Assembly: GCA_963573305.1 (NCBI GenBank)
Contig: OY754329.1
Span: forward strand, 134,651,422-134,715,421
Length of the DNA: 64,000 nucleotides
DNA from: Pyrrhosoma nymphula
Taxonomy: Eukaryota > Arthropoda > Insecta > Odonata > Coenagrionidae
Direction of reading: 5' to 3'
Part shown: positions 24,432 to 35,939 of the stretch, one piece after another
Position numbering within the stretch: the first letter of the stretch is position 1
Layout of the letters: the number at the start of each line of letters is the position of its first letter
The notes under the pieces: generated by a model
Database searches by the model: none
What the model was told of the DNA's origin: nothing
The model's input: only the letters and a program-made list of their open reading frames with translations
Program-made: the position numbers and the translations under genes

Positions 24432-24813
24432 CCTAGGACGGCTAGGGGTCATTTGACCCCTAATGTTTTTGTATAATTGTTGCAGCATTAGATATGTATT
24501 CCATCGATTAACGTAAGACCTTAATCCTAAGATAAGCTCAACGTCCGTTCCCCAAGCAGGATTCGAACCCGCAACCATCAGTTAAGGGCCGTCAGACCAC
24601 GTTGCCACCATTGCCAATTCAATCAGCTAATCATTCGAGGGGTTCCCTAACATATCTACCTTTTATTAAGTATTACACATAAATGTAGAATTATTTGTAT
24701 AAAGTAATGAAAATCAATAATATAGGCTTTAAGGGAGAAGGAAAGGTAAAGTATATGCAGCAATGTCACCGAAAGCAAGGAGAGGTCAAATGACCCCCAG
24801 CCATCCTTCTAGG
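24432..24813. mobile_element. Short TIR element (possibly piggyBac-like MITE) containing a SINE
   Basis: The left end CCTAGGACGGCTAGGGGTCA (24432 onward) and the reverse complement of the right end (24784-24813, CCTAGAAGGATGGCTGGGGG...) align through GGGGTCATTTGACC, giving imperfect terminal inverted repeats of 27-30 bp. The left end also contains the palindrome GGGGTCATTTGACCCC (24445-24460). The interior is AT-rich and non-coding apart from a tRNA-derived segment at 24550-24620. A TTAA followed by CGCTAGAAAGACGG lies 28 bases outside the left repeat, which could be a truer terminus of a TTAA-targeting element, but I see no matching TTAA on the right. The class is therefore tentative. Confidence 0.62.
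24545..24625 (-). repeat. tRNA-derived SINE or tRNA pseudogene inside the TIR element
   Basis: On the minus strand it carries an A-box-like TGGCAACGTGG (24597-24607) and a perfect B box GGTTCGAATCC (24559-24569) about 28 bases apart, the RNA polymerase III promoter arrangement of a tRNA. The arms do not close into a full cloverleaf by eye. It lies within a short TIR element, so either the SINE inserted there or it was captured. Confidence 0.65.
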
Positions 24814-25161
24814 AGTGTGTAACTGTAAAAAATTATGCAATAACGATTACACAATTGTATAATTACCTCATGGAAATATAGGTAAAAATAAATAAAGTCG
24901 CAACACCTCAAAGAAACCATGTGAAAAATAATTATTAAAATATTCGCTTGAATTACAAAAAAGGGTCAAAAGATCTCTCTGATCCTTCTCGAGTTAAACA
25001 TCAAAACGTGCCAAAAATACCACATCGATATAGTGGGAAATTGACCAGCTACAATTCACACTGAAAAAGTTCCATCACATTAAGCCCGAAGCGGTTTCGC
25101 ATAGTCATTTATGGAACTAAAGGATATATGGGTAGGTTAGTAGGTATTTGCCAAAGAGAGT

Positions 25162-25290
25162 GAGATTCGCCTTGAAAAAATCATTTGGCTTCACTGGGAT
25201 TCGAACCCGAACACTCCGATTGCTGATCAGATGTGTTGCCAAGCCATTTACACCAAGCCACTTACACCACCAGCCCATCTTCATCGAAAG
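25162..25290 (-). repeat. tRNA-derived SINE, family 1 (minus copy)
   Basis: The minus strand has an A-box region GGTGGTGTAAGTGGCTTGG and B box GGTTCGAATCC (25197-25207), then CCAGTGAAGCCAAATGATTT and a short body with AAGGCGAAT. The same order, including the body, occurs on the plus strand at 39.4 kb, so this is a dispersed SINE and not a single tRNA relic. The 5' part holds a partial duplication: TGTAAGTGGCTTGG is followed directly by TGTAAATGGCTTGG. Confidence 0.75.
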
Positions 25291-28002
25291 CGAATTTCAG
25301 CGGGGGTTTCAACGGGGGCAGTATTCCAGTCAAGTCTAATTATCTTTTAAATGGCAAATTTAACTCTTTTGGGCATACATTTTTAAACCCACGTGCGAGA
25401 CTGCGTACCACATCACTTGTGCCACCAAAATGATTAGAGATTTAGTAGATATTAATCCATCTCTATAATTTTGAATCGTTACAGGTGTCATTAAACGCAA
25501 TATTACGTACACTTTTCGTAAGCTCGAAATACCAGAGAGTTAGGGTTTTCTTTATCATAACAGACTGTCTGTTAGTTGACGTGAGCATTATCGATGTGAC
25601 GAAAATCAAGGAGCGTGGGAAAGCCAGCAACTGAGAATGAGCGGAATCGTCTGCATGGCAGAAGAGCATTTACAAAGTTTCTTGAGAAACGTCATAAAAA
25701 AGGGTGACGGCTACTATCCGACTCTCTAAGATCAACACACGAGAAATTAGAGTGGGCAAACTCCATTTAGTATCACTGAGATAACTTAATTGTTTACGCT
25801 CAAATTTTCTAAATATTTGTACACAGCGGAATTATTAGACATAATAAATTCTTATCCCCCCTCCCCCAATCTTTCCCGCATTGCCCAGTTTAAGGCCTAT
25901 GCCTTTTCTTGACGCTTGAAAATGGCACAGTATTGTTGAAACCGGCATGGAAAAAATAAAAAGGCAATCTGTTTCGAGGAACTACACCATTTCCGTGTTA
26001 TTATATACCACAGTTCTCCAAGTACAGTCAAAGGCAGATGAAGTCAAAATTCATGCACAAGAAATGGAGCCAAGTTTTACTCATAATATTCTTTGAAAAT
26101 TACATTTTTCCCGCTTAACCTTATTTGGAGATCATATGCTAACCTTATAACGCCTGAGGCTTCTTAAGGGTTATACTTGGAGCCAGATTTATTAAAATAA
26201 TCTTTCATTAGTGGTTTAGAAATACTGGGTAACCAGCAAAAAGGCTATGGGGAAAAATTCAAATGCGTCATCATGGTCTTATGCAATATGGACCACTAAA
26301 GCTAAAAAAACGGCTCTGAACATGTTCAACTAAGAACAATGGCAGTAGATTAGTTGCCCGCTACCCATTGACGTAAACCATCCACGTTTATAGAACCGTA
26401 TATGCACCAAGAGATAGCTAATGGATAGGCAAAGAAAGAAATTACGTCCCACATTTTTGGCGGATACAACGCAAATGCAAGGAATCGATATCCATCACAA
26501 GGGGGAAACCTCCGCATATAAAATTATTGATGCATACCTATAAATATGGAATGAAGGCATTAAAAAAGGCCATTAAAAAGGCCTCGAGAGGATTCACTAC
26601 AATTTGATGGATAGCACATTGAGCCATCAGGTCTAAGCACCTAAGGGCTCTTGAGAGAGCTCCTATTCTTAGACGTGTGATGCAATATAATGGAAAATAC
26701 TGCACATTTTCGATAGAAATTTTTGGAATTTTCAAGAAATTTCGAAGATTTCATTTGCTAATCTCAGTCATGTAAGTTCTATTTAAGGCATTCTTGTTGA
26801 CTAACCTGTAATTTAATGTTCCGGAGATCACTTCACGCTCAAACGAGATATCTAACTTCCCTCGTTTGTCTGAAGGAGTAATCTAAAAACTATATTTCTT
26901 AATAGTTGTCTAATTTAAATTTTTCCTCACGTGTCACCGGAAAAGGATTGCACAATTTTTCCTCATACAATCCAAGCTTAGGATTTCATGAATTTTAATG
27001 GAGTTAAAAGGTTAAACGCGAGATCTCGGGTTCTCCTCATATATCCTGATCCCTTTTCTCTCATTATTTATTTCTGGCTAGTATGCACCCGCACTCTTCC
27101 TAGCTTTCTTTGTTTTTTTTTATCCTGACTTCTAAGCCTTCAATTTCCGAGGAAGTAATCCACCCTACTTCTTCGCCAGACCTAGAATTACAGGGCAACG
27201 TTTATGGTTCTCTCTTTCCTTTCTTAATACCGGATAGGCCCTGACTAAAGCCTACCAAGGATGGAGTATCCCTCAGTGTGTCTCTCCCTTAATCCTCCTT
27301 CTCTGCTGCAATCGCAAGCTTGGAATGCTTCCCAGCTCAAGAATGTTCCAGTGATTGAAACTACCGTGCTGTGAAGTGAGCATCAAAAGATTCAAGCACG
27401 GGTGTGCGACTCCCGGCACGAGTGCAAGTCTCGGCATATCCGAATTGAATAAAATCTCCCGGAGGATTTCCCAACTCTTTGAGTATTTGATTTCGGCTTG
27501 AACAAGGTCTTAAGGAGAATGAAATATACAAAACAATTTCGAGTTTTCTCCTTAATAGTTTTGTTTTTTAAATCTCCCCCTTTATCCTCTTAGCACACAC
27601 GGTAAATACGATGTTGAATTCACTTTAGAAATAATACAAAAATCAATTGAAATAGAAGTTAAATCAATCTCGAGGGGATATCCAGAAAGGAATAAGATTG
27701 AGGATAAAAATAAAATGTGAATAATATTGAAGGTGCCTTTCGATGCATGTTTTAATTATGCCTACGAAGTCAGAATGTTGTTGATTTATATAACCGCTTT
27801 CCACAAAGCATCCTCTTTATGCTATGTTTATGAAATGGGTCCCAGAATGGCATCTTCTTGCCCTTGAAATACTGCCCCAAAATCGCTTTGGACTGAAAGC
27901 ATTCCGCCTCTCCCACGCAGAATCTTTCTCATACCGAGCTAACCGCGTAAGAGTTGATAAAAATATTCAAAAGGTACCAATATAATTAATTGATTAATTC
28001 TA

Positions 28003-28270
28003 ATGGAGCGTGGTGGCCTAGTGGGTACAGTGTTTGGCTTACTGATTGAAGGGTTCCAGGTTCAAATCCAGGTGAAGCCTTTGGACGCCCCTGTACAAAA
28101 AAATCCACGGAGTGCGAGGTGGTCCAGGGAAAGGAACTGGCCGCCCTACCCTGAATGTGTGAAACTTACACGCCTGTGGCTTTGTCCGGGGTGAGCTCTA
28201 CCCTCAACTATCCAAACCAACCTTCGGGTTGAATCACTGAGTGAGAGTGAATGTAGTAACGCATGCATCT
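28003..28270 (+). repeat. tRNA-derived SINE, family 2
   Basis: A good RNA polymerase III promoter is present: A box TGGCCTAGTGGG (28014-28025) and B box GGTTCAAATCC (28059-28069), 33 bases apart as in a tRNA. About 200 bases of non-tRNA body follow, including GTCCGGGGTGAGCTCTACCC and a segment ending near GAGTGAGAGTGAATGTAG. The short open frame over this region is incidental. This is the longest and best preserved SINE in the window. Confidence 0.75.
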
Positions 28271-29439
28271 ACGAATGAAAATACTAGCCGCACACACCAC
28301 TCGTGTTGTGTATTCATAATTTCCTCGTAACATCATTGATAACAAGAGCTCACGGATTTATCTATGCATAATAAAGAAGTAATTATACCTATGGGCTACC
28401 CATTGAGTCTTCACAATTGTTTTCTGAATCGGGAAAGAATTATGAGGTAATTAAACGAAACAAGAGGGAAATGAAATTATAAATTATTTAAAAAACTTCT
28501 AAGTTAAATTAATTGACTAGATGTAGAGGTAGTACAGGAAATATGTTCCACCAAATCAAAATTATAAAAATATTTGAGATATATAGAATTAGATGCAAAA
28601 TATATTATCCAGAAGACAGAATTACTTACGGAATAGAGTTGGATCTTACTTAAGAACGTGTCCAGAAAGCTCAATTTGTTCGTAAACAATTCATTTATTT
28701 TAGGGGAAATACAGGTAGAAAATACTTGAAAATTATCGAAATATTATTTGTACTTTGGAGAGGGTAAGATTTCCGAATTATACCATCTATAAATGGTTTC
28801 TTCGGATAAATGAATATTATATTATTTTGTTTACCAAAGAGCATCACCACTTGAAATTAGGCTTGTCAATAAAATTTGATGGCGACGCGCCGTCTCGGTA
28901 TTTTTTATCAAGAAATGTAAGTTAGAATCCGAAAATACTGCTCCAAAAAAAAACTGCTTCAAAATAGAGTCTGTAACAATAAATTTTCGGACTACTTTAA
29001 CTCCAAATGTACAGGACGTTATTATCAATGCGAAAGGGAAATACAAAACACATATTAAACCTCCTTACAAAATAGGTATGTTTAATCTACTCGCAATTAT
29101 ACAGTATCTGAAGACATGAAGCAAAGCCAAATCTTTAACTACGAGATTTGAGGTTGGAAAATTAAGCTTGATATTCGAATGCTTTTATACAAATTCAATT
29201 AGGTAAGCCACTAAGATAATTACTAGAAATTACCGCCTAATAACCCTTTCAGATCCGAATTATTTTCAGCCAATAAAAAAGTATTTTTCAGTTCATAACT
29301 GTTTTATATGAGCTGACTAGTGAGTTTAAGAAACCATAAAATTCGTATTAAAAAAATAATTTCATGTCCACTGTAATGAACATAGGGCCTATAAGGGTAT
29401 ACATTCCGATCTTTATTGAAATTTGGTGGCCCCAAATAC

Positions 29440-29600
29440 CAATAGAGGGTCGCACCCTTTGCCATCTGGGAGCACATATTTTACCTTGATCTTCATGTTT
29501 GTAAAGGCCGAACCACCCGAGTAGCAGAAATATCAATCCCAAGCTGGGAATCGCACCCTCGGCCGCAAGTGGGCAAGTGTGCTACCCATCAATAAAATCT
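29440..29600 (-). repeat. Possible SINE with shortened tRNA head
   Basis: The minus strand has TGGGTAGCACACTTGCC, then GGTGCGATTCCCAGCTTGGG (B-box-like). The boxes are only about 16 bases apart, half the normal spacing, so an anticodon-arm deletion is needed. A body of about 100 bases follows. The call is tentative. Confidence 0.35.
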
Positions 29601-30529
29601 GGACGGCAATGAATAACATATTTTCCTTTAGATTTGTATCCCTTTTGCGACATGAAATTTTTACATACCAGCTAAAGGTATGATTTAAGAGTAGATTACT
29701 TTTCATTTAACAGAAATTTACAATCTTAATATCCTCTTTATCCAACAAATTGCATATCGAAATTTCAAAGCGTAAGACACACATGCATACATTTCACGAT
29801 ACACTTCCATCTATGATGGATAGAACCAATGATCCTTGAGCAGGGAAATCATAAAAAAAGGACAAAACACCAGAAAGTAATAATTGGGTTTACTTGCTCT
29901 ACCTCCGCTATCGCATCTCACCTTCCCGTTTAATAAACCCAATTTGACGCCCTGATCCTGCGTTTTAGGCATCAAATGAAGCTTAGCAAGCCGATTAAGG
30001 ATTTCCAATACACCCGGAAATTTGGAAGGAAACGGAAAAGCGAGTTATTATTAGTAAACTCCTAAGACGAGATCTTTCATCACGGAACAGGGCAACGTTA
30101 TTTATTCACCAACCCCCTCAGGAAGATGAAGGAAAAAAAAGAACTATTCCGAGACATCGATCTTTGAGGCTATATCATTACGACAAGGCCATAAGACAAG
30201 GGTCGGAGGGCATGAAAAGTGGGGGAGATCTCTCCCTGGGGACGATGACAATATGGAGAAAGACGAGGGAGGGCGTGGAGGTAAACTATTAGGGGTAATC
30301 ACTCCACCCTCCACGAGAGATATATAATAAAAGGGAAGAATCCGATCCCATCGAAAAGATTAACGAAAGCGTTGCTCATCTGTTTTCCGTCTCGTGAAAG
30401 TAGGGTGAGGGGAGGGGGGGTGATGGCAGAGGAGAGATTGAGGGAGAGGATTGGAGGTTGGGGAAAATCATAAAGTATCATACAACACAGGGTACTTAAA
30501 TTTGTACTTACTTAACCTGATCATCATAA

Positions 30530-30605
30530 TGGATAAAATCTGTTGACTTCCTCTTCCTGTAGCCCAAGCCTCTTATCGCTGAGCTACGGATATAGTTCAA
30601 GAGTA
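30530..30605 (-). repeat. Possible tRNA-derived relic, A box only
   Basis: The minus strand reads TCCGTAGCTCAGCGATAAGA, an excellent tRNA 5' half and A box, then GGCTTGGGCTACAGG. No B box is recognisable downstream. Confidence 0.38.
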
Positions 30606-31378
30606 CTGTCTAACATTCAACGGTTAGTACAAAAAATTATTATATAAGCAAGAAAAATGTTATTTCAATGCAACCTACTCCATTTAAGGAGATAATTTTT
30701 AGGTGGACGGTCAATTAGGAAAGATTACTCTCTTAAATTCAACGGTCAAAAATACAAAATAAAGTAGAAAGAGCAAAAAGAATATTTTCTTAATAGACCT
30801 CCTCAATTTAAGGTAATGGTGTCTAATAGGTAGGTAATGCGCAAGTATTTTCATGCTTAAAAAAACGGCATGAGCTTAAAATCAATGTGGCTCTTAATAA
30901 TCATACTTCAACAACGTACCATAAAACGGCGGTTTTCACATGACTTACATCAGCTAAGAGTAAATGCGTGAAAAATACTTAAATTATGTTTCAAAAATTT
31001 CTCCTAAGCGTTTTGGCATACGCGAAAACGAATACTGGAATACTATGAAATGGCTCAGGTATTGGAACGGATGGCTGTAAAGGAGATGACAGAGGTCGTC
31101 ACAGTGATAATAGATATCTGGGGTGAATTAAATTCTCGGAGAAATTGCGATACATTTGTGCCATTTATCCTGGGCGAGTAGAACAGAAAAAAAGTTTTCC
31201 GTCCCATAACGAGTCTATTTTTCTGATCTTAGATTTTTTAATGGAAAAATCAATCAATATAAAATAAAAAATTGCCCCACCAAACATTTAAGAGAGCATT
31301 TTTGGCTCAAATAATTGTTACGAAGGATATTGAAGATCCACTGAACGAATAAAATAAGAAAAGAAGTAGATAAAGATG

Positions 31379-31623
31379 AATTGAAGAGGAGACAACTATA
31401 TGGAACAGTATACGGAAAAGAAGAACCAGTTGGATTGGGCACACCCTAAGGCATAATGGATTTGTGAGTAATATACCTGAGGAAAAAATAGAGAGAAAAG
31501 TCCCAAAAAGAAGGCCAAGGGATAAATTAAAAGGAAAGTACGTAAAAAGAACTTCCAGGGAGTAAGAAAACTAGCATTAGATAGGGAAGGATGGAGGGCT
31601 GCAGTCAACCAATCTTCATATTG
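31379..31623 (+). mobile_element. LINE endonuclease/RT C-terminal fragment (copy B)
   Basis: The frame from about 31379 reads EETTIWNSI, RKRRTSWIGHTLRHNGFV, then IPEEKIERKVPKRRPRDKLK. After a frameshift around 31545-31560 the tail continues as RKLALDREGWRAAVNQSSY and stops at about 31621. These are the WIGH-x-LRH, RRPR and LA-x-DREGWRAA blocks of the same LINE family as the fragment at 23.3 kb. The element is truncated to its last ~80 codons, has lost its reading frame and cannot be active. It lies alone in unassigned AT-rich sequence. Confidence 0.78.
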
Positions 31624-31629
31624 AACGGC

Positions 31630-34320
31630 CTACTCACGAATGAATTGTGAAGGCTGCGGAGTTTTGAGGAAACAATATCAAAGGCATCTACACCTTTGAT
31701 CCTTAGAATGGCTTCTATTAATTTTCCCATTCACGAAATATAAGGAGGCTTCGCACATATTTTGCCGATGGTAATTCTCAATTACTCGTAATACCACGTA
31801 CCAAAGTTTCACGGCGATTAATGGCTTACAGATATATTAATTCATTTTTCTCATTTAGTGGGGTGGGTAATTATTATTCTTTGCCCTTAATTAACGGTAG
31901 CAAAAATGTATTTAATTGAATGATTTTTTAATGATTTATGATAAGATTTCCCGCGATGAAAGTCAGTAAAAACATATTGGATTTTTCCTTTAAAAGAGAA
32001 TACATTTTTTGCATTTGAATTGATCCACACTCATTAAAACAAGCGAACGTTGTCTTCATTTTAAAGCGTTCAAAATCACAAAATTGAAGCAGTAGAGTAG
32101 CTTACTGATTATTGGTGCATGCGAGCGCTCTTTTATTTTAGCAAACTAGGATAGTTTTATGCATATACCAAATCTTTTCGTGCATGTATGTGCGCGGCTT
32201 GGAGGAAATTTGCGTTTCATGAGTTCGGCCGGCGTAAATTAATTCTTTGACCTCTGCCAGCACATACCAACTTCTTGCTACGAGAAATGATGCGGACAAA
32301 GGAACGTGAAACTTCCTAGAAGTCTCGTGAAGCAGACAAGGAACCGAGTAAGTTTTCATGGGCAGTCTACAAAATATTCACGACACAAACTTTGCCTCTC
32401 TGATGACCTAGGTGAAATACACCAGCCAGCCGGGAAGGAAAACTATTCCCTAAGTGGCAGAGATAAAATATTGTATTCATTAAAAATGTTGTGTCCAATT
32501 ATGTTAACATTTCCAAAATGATTCCGAAATTTATTTAGCCTATTTTTTGTATTTCATGTACATAATGAGGCATCAAATGCACCAAGCATCTCGTTATTAA
32601 CGTCTCCTAGAATTTAAACCCGTTTTGATTCGCTTCTGATTCGTAATTAACAGATATTTTTCCATTTTCTGTGGGCGATACCATTTTACAGAATACTTCA
32701 AGCAGCGAAATGAATTACGATTGAAAGAGAGAGGCAAGAGATGTATCGCACAAGAAGGAGAAGAAGCCTCCTCCACCCACTTTCAGTCAACAACTCTTTG
32801 GGAAATTTGAATCCCAGACTACGCCCAATTAACGACGCCCTCACTCACTCCATTAACATGGTTTCAAATTTCGCCGTTCAGAACATATTAAAGTGGGAGA
32901 AAGCACGATCTTTTTGAGTACCCGGTAAAAAGTTTCACTTCATGATTTCGACCTCACCAGCATGGATTGGGAAGCCTGTTCATCGGGAATTTCAGAATAA
33001 GCGCAATACGACTAGCTTCGTTCGAGGCAATTTGTTTTCTGCACAGTCTAGCAAGACGCGTACGAAGGTTACTACTCTCAGTAAAATATTAGGAACAGTA
33101 AGCTGATTTAGAAAATAGTTTATGAAATTACTGATGATGAACTTAAAACTTTATAGCGATAAGTCACAAAAAGGATAAACAAAACTCGGGTGAAAATGTA
33201 TCAAAAACTGATTCCTGGAAAAAATCTTCTTGCGGCATAAAATGAAAGTTAAATGACCTCGTAGGAATTAAATAAATATTAAACCCCGTGACATTTATTC
33301 TATCAAACACCTAACTTAGCATATGCAACAGTTGTTCATTTTTTATAATGGATGCAGTCACAGGTCAACTACATTACTATTATTTTGTAATGAATTTCAT
33401 TGACAAATGTTAGGTTATCGTGAAATAGCGACGGTATTTCCTTTACAGAGTAGCCCACAAGTGCACAGAAGTGCAAATTTTTCACAGATAAACAGATAAT
33501 CCGCCTTGATATACAAAGGGTAGAGAGAATTTTATAGCTGACCGGGAAATCCGAAGAAAAAAAATTCAGATTCTGTGTTGTGGAATAATTTAAAAGAGAA
33601 TGTTGTAAAAATTGTTGAATGATATGTCATAAATCTTGAAGGAAATGTATGAGACGGCATAAAATGTTTCTATTACGGACTCATATGGGCAGCACTTTAC
33701 TTTGTCGAAGTATTTTCAACCGTTGTACGGCCTGCCTACCCGAATGCTTGAAGCACTTGTCCCTCCTAGTTACAGATTATAATCTATGTAACACACATTT
33801 TGTCTTTGGGTAATAAGTGTTATGCATTAATTGCTAATGTTATATAAAGACTGGAAATTGCCATTATTCACCCAAAACTTTGCTTTTGTAGGTATGAGAA
33901 CGATATTATGTCACTTTTTCCGAATTTTGTAAGCAATTTTGCATAGTTGCACCTAATAATTTATTACTCCGTGAATAACTGTAATACGAAATTGAAACAA
34001 ACTAATTTTACTTATAAGGGACCGCTTAGAAGTGAAGAAAATTTCATGTCTTAATTGTAATCGGTTCCCATAAAAAAAATCAACTGGAATGCTGCCAAAA
34101 GTAGCCTTATGTGTAAGAAATACGCCTGTTACGTAACCTCTGCGAATAACAAACAGCAGAATGAATTGAGGGGGAAATCACGTCATAAACCAACAACGCC
34201 ATCATGTGAGCGACACATTGTCGTCGTGTTGACTAAGTTTCACTTCATTCTGAGTCATTGTTGGATACTTTTTGTCTATCCTATCAGTGTGGGCATATGT
34301 AGCAACACGCAGTATTCAGA
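31630..34320. other. Unassigned AT-rich DNA upstream of the pseudogene
   Basis: No gene, RNA or repeat is recognised. The frame entering the pseudogene stays open from 34109, but those residues do not resemble the family, so a promoter or first exon cannot be placed. Confidence 0.5.
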
Positions 34321-34321
34321 G

Positions 34322-35935
34322 ATGGCATCAAGAGCATGTACGCATTGTCCAACTGCATTCTGCTACGCGTGTGGAAAATTTATTAAAACAAGAGAGAAGA
34401 AGTTTTTAGTGGCAGAATCTGCTAAAATGTGTGAAGCTTACAGGCATATTTTGGCATGCCCATTGGGATCAAGATAAATCTTGGGCACCTCATTTTACCT
34501 GCCAGAACTGCAAACGGACTTTAAAAGGTAAGATTAATTCTTTAGTTTTTAATTTCATGCTTGCAGAAAACTGTCAATTAAATATGTTCATCCATTCTTT
34601 TTCATTTGTAGATACAAAATTTAAAATAATTGCAAACTAATTACTCCTTCTTTCGCAACTGTTAAAAAATGTTCGCCTAAAAGTTAGTGGCAGTCGAGTA
34701 ATTTTTGATTACGTATGTCTCTATGCACATTAGTCATTTGTCTGGTTGCGGTTATATGCTTCTGTGGAAGTGAATATACATGATATTGTCACTACATTGA
34801 GATAAACATTTTTTTCTATGCTAATAACTTGTAAGTACATATTATATTTATCTCGCTCTCCTCCAGTTTGGTACAGAGGGGAAAAGAGAGCCATGCCATT
34901 TGCTGTTCTCAGAATTTGGCGCATCCCCACTGATCACTCAACTAACTGTTAATTTTGTTTGGTGGACCCTTCAATACTTCGTACCGGTAAGAACGCAGCA
35001 CCTGTGATCTACCCTAATATTCCATCATCAATTGCCCCTTTGCCTCATTGTGATCAGTTTCCTATACCCAGTGCACCAAAGGTATTGCAGTCATCTGCAC
35101 AAGAGAGCAACAGTTCAGAAGAAGACGTTAATTTCGAACGTAAAGACGACATTTTCACGAACCCTACCAGTGAAAGAAGTCCATACTATCCCAAACAAAC
35201 TGACGTCAATGATTTGATCAGAGATATTGACTTGACAAAATCTAAAGGTGAACTGTTATATTTTGACTTAGGAAGTGGAAACAAATGTATTAGATGAAAG
35301 TGTGCATGTTACCAGTCAGAAGAAATGACACCAAAGATTTTCGGGCTTCTTCTCCAGAAAGGATGGACTCTGCTTCTGCCACAATGTCTCTGGAATGTTT
35401 TAGGGTATTGGAATTGACTGTGTCCCAACTGAGTGGCGTCTATTCATTGATAGTCCTTGCAAAAGCCTTAAAGCTGTACTATTGCATAATGGGAATAAAT
35501 ACCTCTCTCTACCTGTGGCTCATTCTGTGCACCTGAAAAAGGAATACAACAGCGTCAAGACTTTACTTAAATTTTTGAAGTATGATCAGTACAAATGGGA
35601 GTTTATTGGAGACTTCACAATTTTGGCTGTGTTGGTGGGTCTCCAAGGGGGCTTTACGAAATTCCCGTTTTCTTTGCCTGAGGGATAGCAGAGACACTGC
35701 AGCACACTATCAGAAGAAGGAGTGGCCACGACGAACCATTTACTCTGTGGGAGAGTGCAATGTCAAGTTTGAGTCACTGGTGGATCCAAAAAAAATTATT
35801 GTTTCCACCAATGCATATTAAACTTGGTCTTATTAAGCAATTTGTAAAAGCACTTGACAAATAATCCCCAGCTTTCCAATATCTACGAGACTTATTTCCC
35901 AAGCTATCTGATTGCAAATAAAATTCCTTAGAAAT
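34322..35935 (+). pseudogene. Decayed copy of an uncharacterised multicopy arthropod protein family
   Basis: The sequence matches, block by block, a large family of unnamed arthropod proteins of unknown function that I recognise by its conserved blocks; many copies per genome suggest that it is carried by a transposon, but I cannot name the element. Seen in order: paired cysteines (CTHCPTAFCYACGKF), DKSWAPHFTCQNCKRTLK at 34470-34526, WYRGEKRAMPFAV at 34869-34907, a C-x-FCLVDPS block, then KDGLCFCHNVSG, RLFIDSPCKSLKAVLLHNGN, LPVAHSVHLK, GDFTILAVLVGLQGGFTKFP, RDSRDTAAHY, LVDPKKI and HIKLGLIKQFVKALDK. It is broken by a frameshift near 34467, TAA at 34950, a frameshift at about 35235-35300, TGA at 35326, TAG at 35401, a shift just before TAG 35686, another at the A-run 35788-35795, and further TAA codons after that. 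A GT-AG intron (34528-34866) separates the second and third blocks. The start is set at the ATG before the cysteine block; the true 5' end is unknown. The match stops near 35935, so the 3' part of the family protein is missing. Confidence 0.82.
34528..34866 (+). other. Spliceosomal intron inside the decayed gene copy
   Basis: The left conserved block ends ...TLK and is followed by GGTAAGATT, a strong donor, at 34527/34528. The next conserved block begins directly after TCTCCTCCAG at 34866. Joining 34527 to 34867 makes a valine codon (phase 1) and puts TLK next to VWYRGEKRAMPF, as the family spacing expects. The 339 bases between are AT-rich and carry no family similarity. The pyrimidine-rich tract TCTCGCTCTCCTCCAG supports the acceptor. 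The intron is inferred from the reading frame and sites; no transcript evidence is available. Confidence 0.72.
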
Positions 35936-35939
35936 AAGG

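Larger units (their letters stand above)
25300..31370. other. Unassigned AT-rich DNA with SINE relics
   Basis: Contains the SINEs and relics at 28.0, 29.45 and 30.53 kb. A G-rich tract at 30400-30460 (plus strand) gives another compositional open frame. No protein family is recognised in any frame. Confidence 0.5.

Noticed and set aside
24545..24625. Functional tRNA gene
   Set aside because: A and B boxes are present but the acceptor and anticodon stems do not close by eye. The same holds for the other tRNA-like loci.
30299..30481. Minus-strand frame at 30.3-30.5 kb
   Set aside because: It follows a G-rich tract and gives low-complexity Pro/Leu/Ser sequence.
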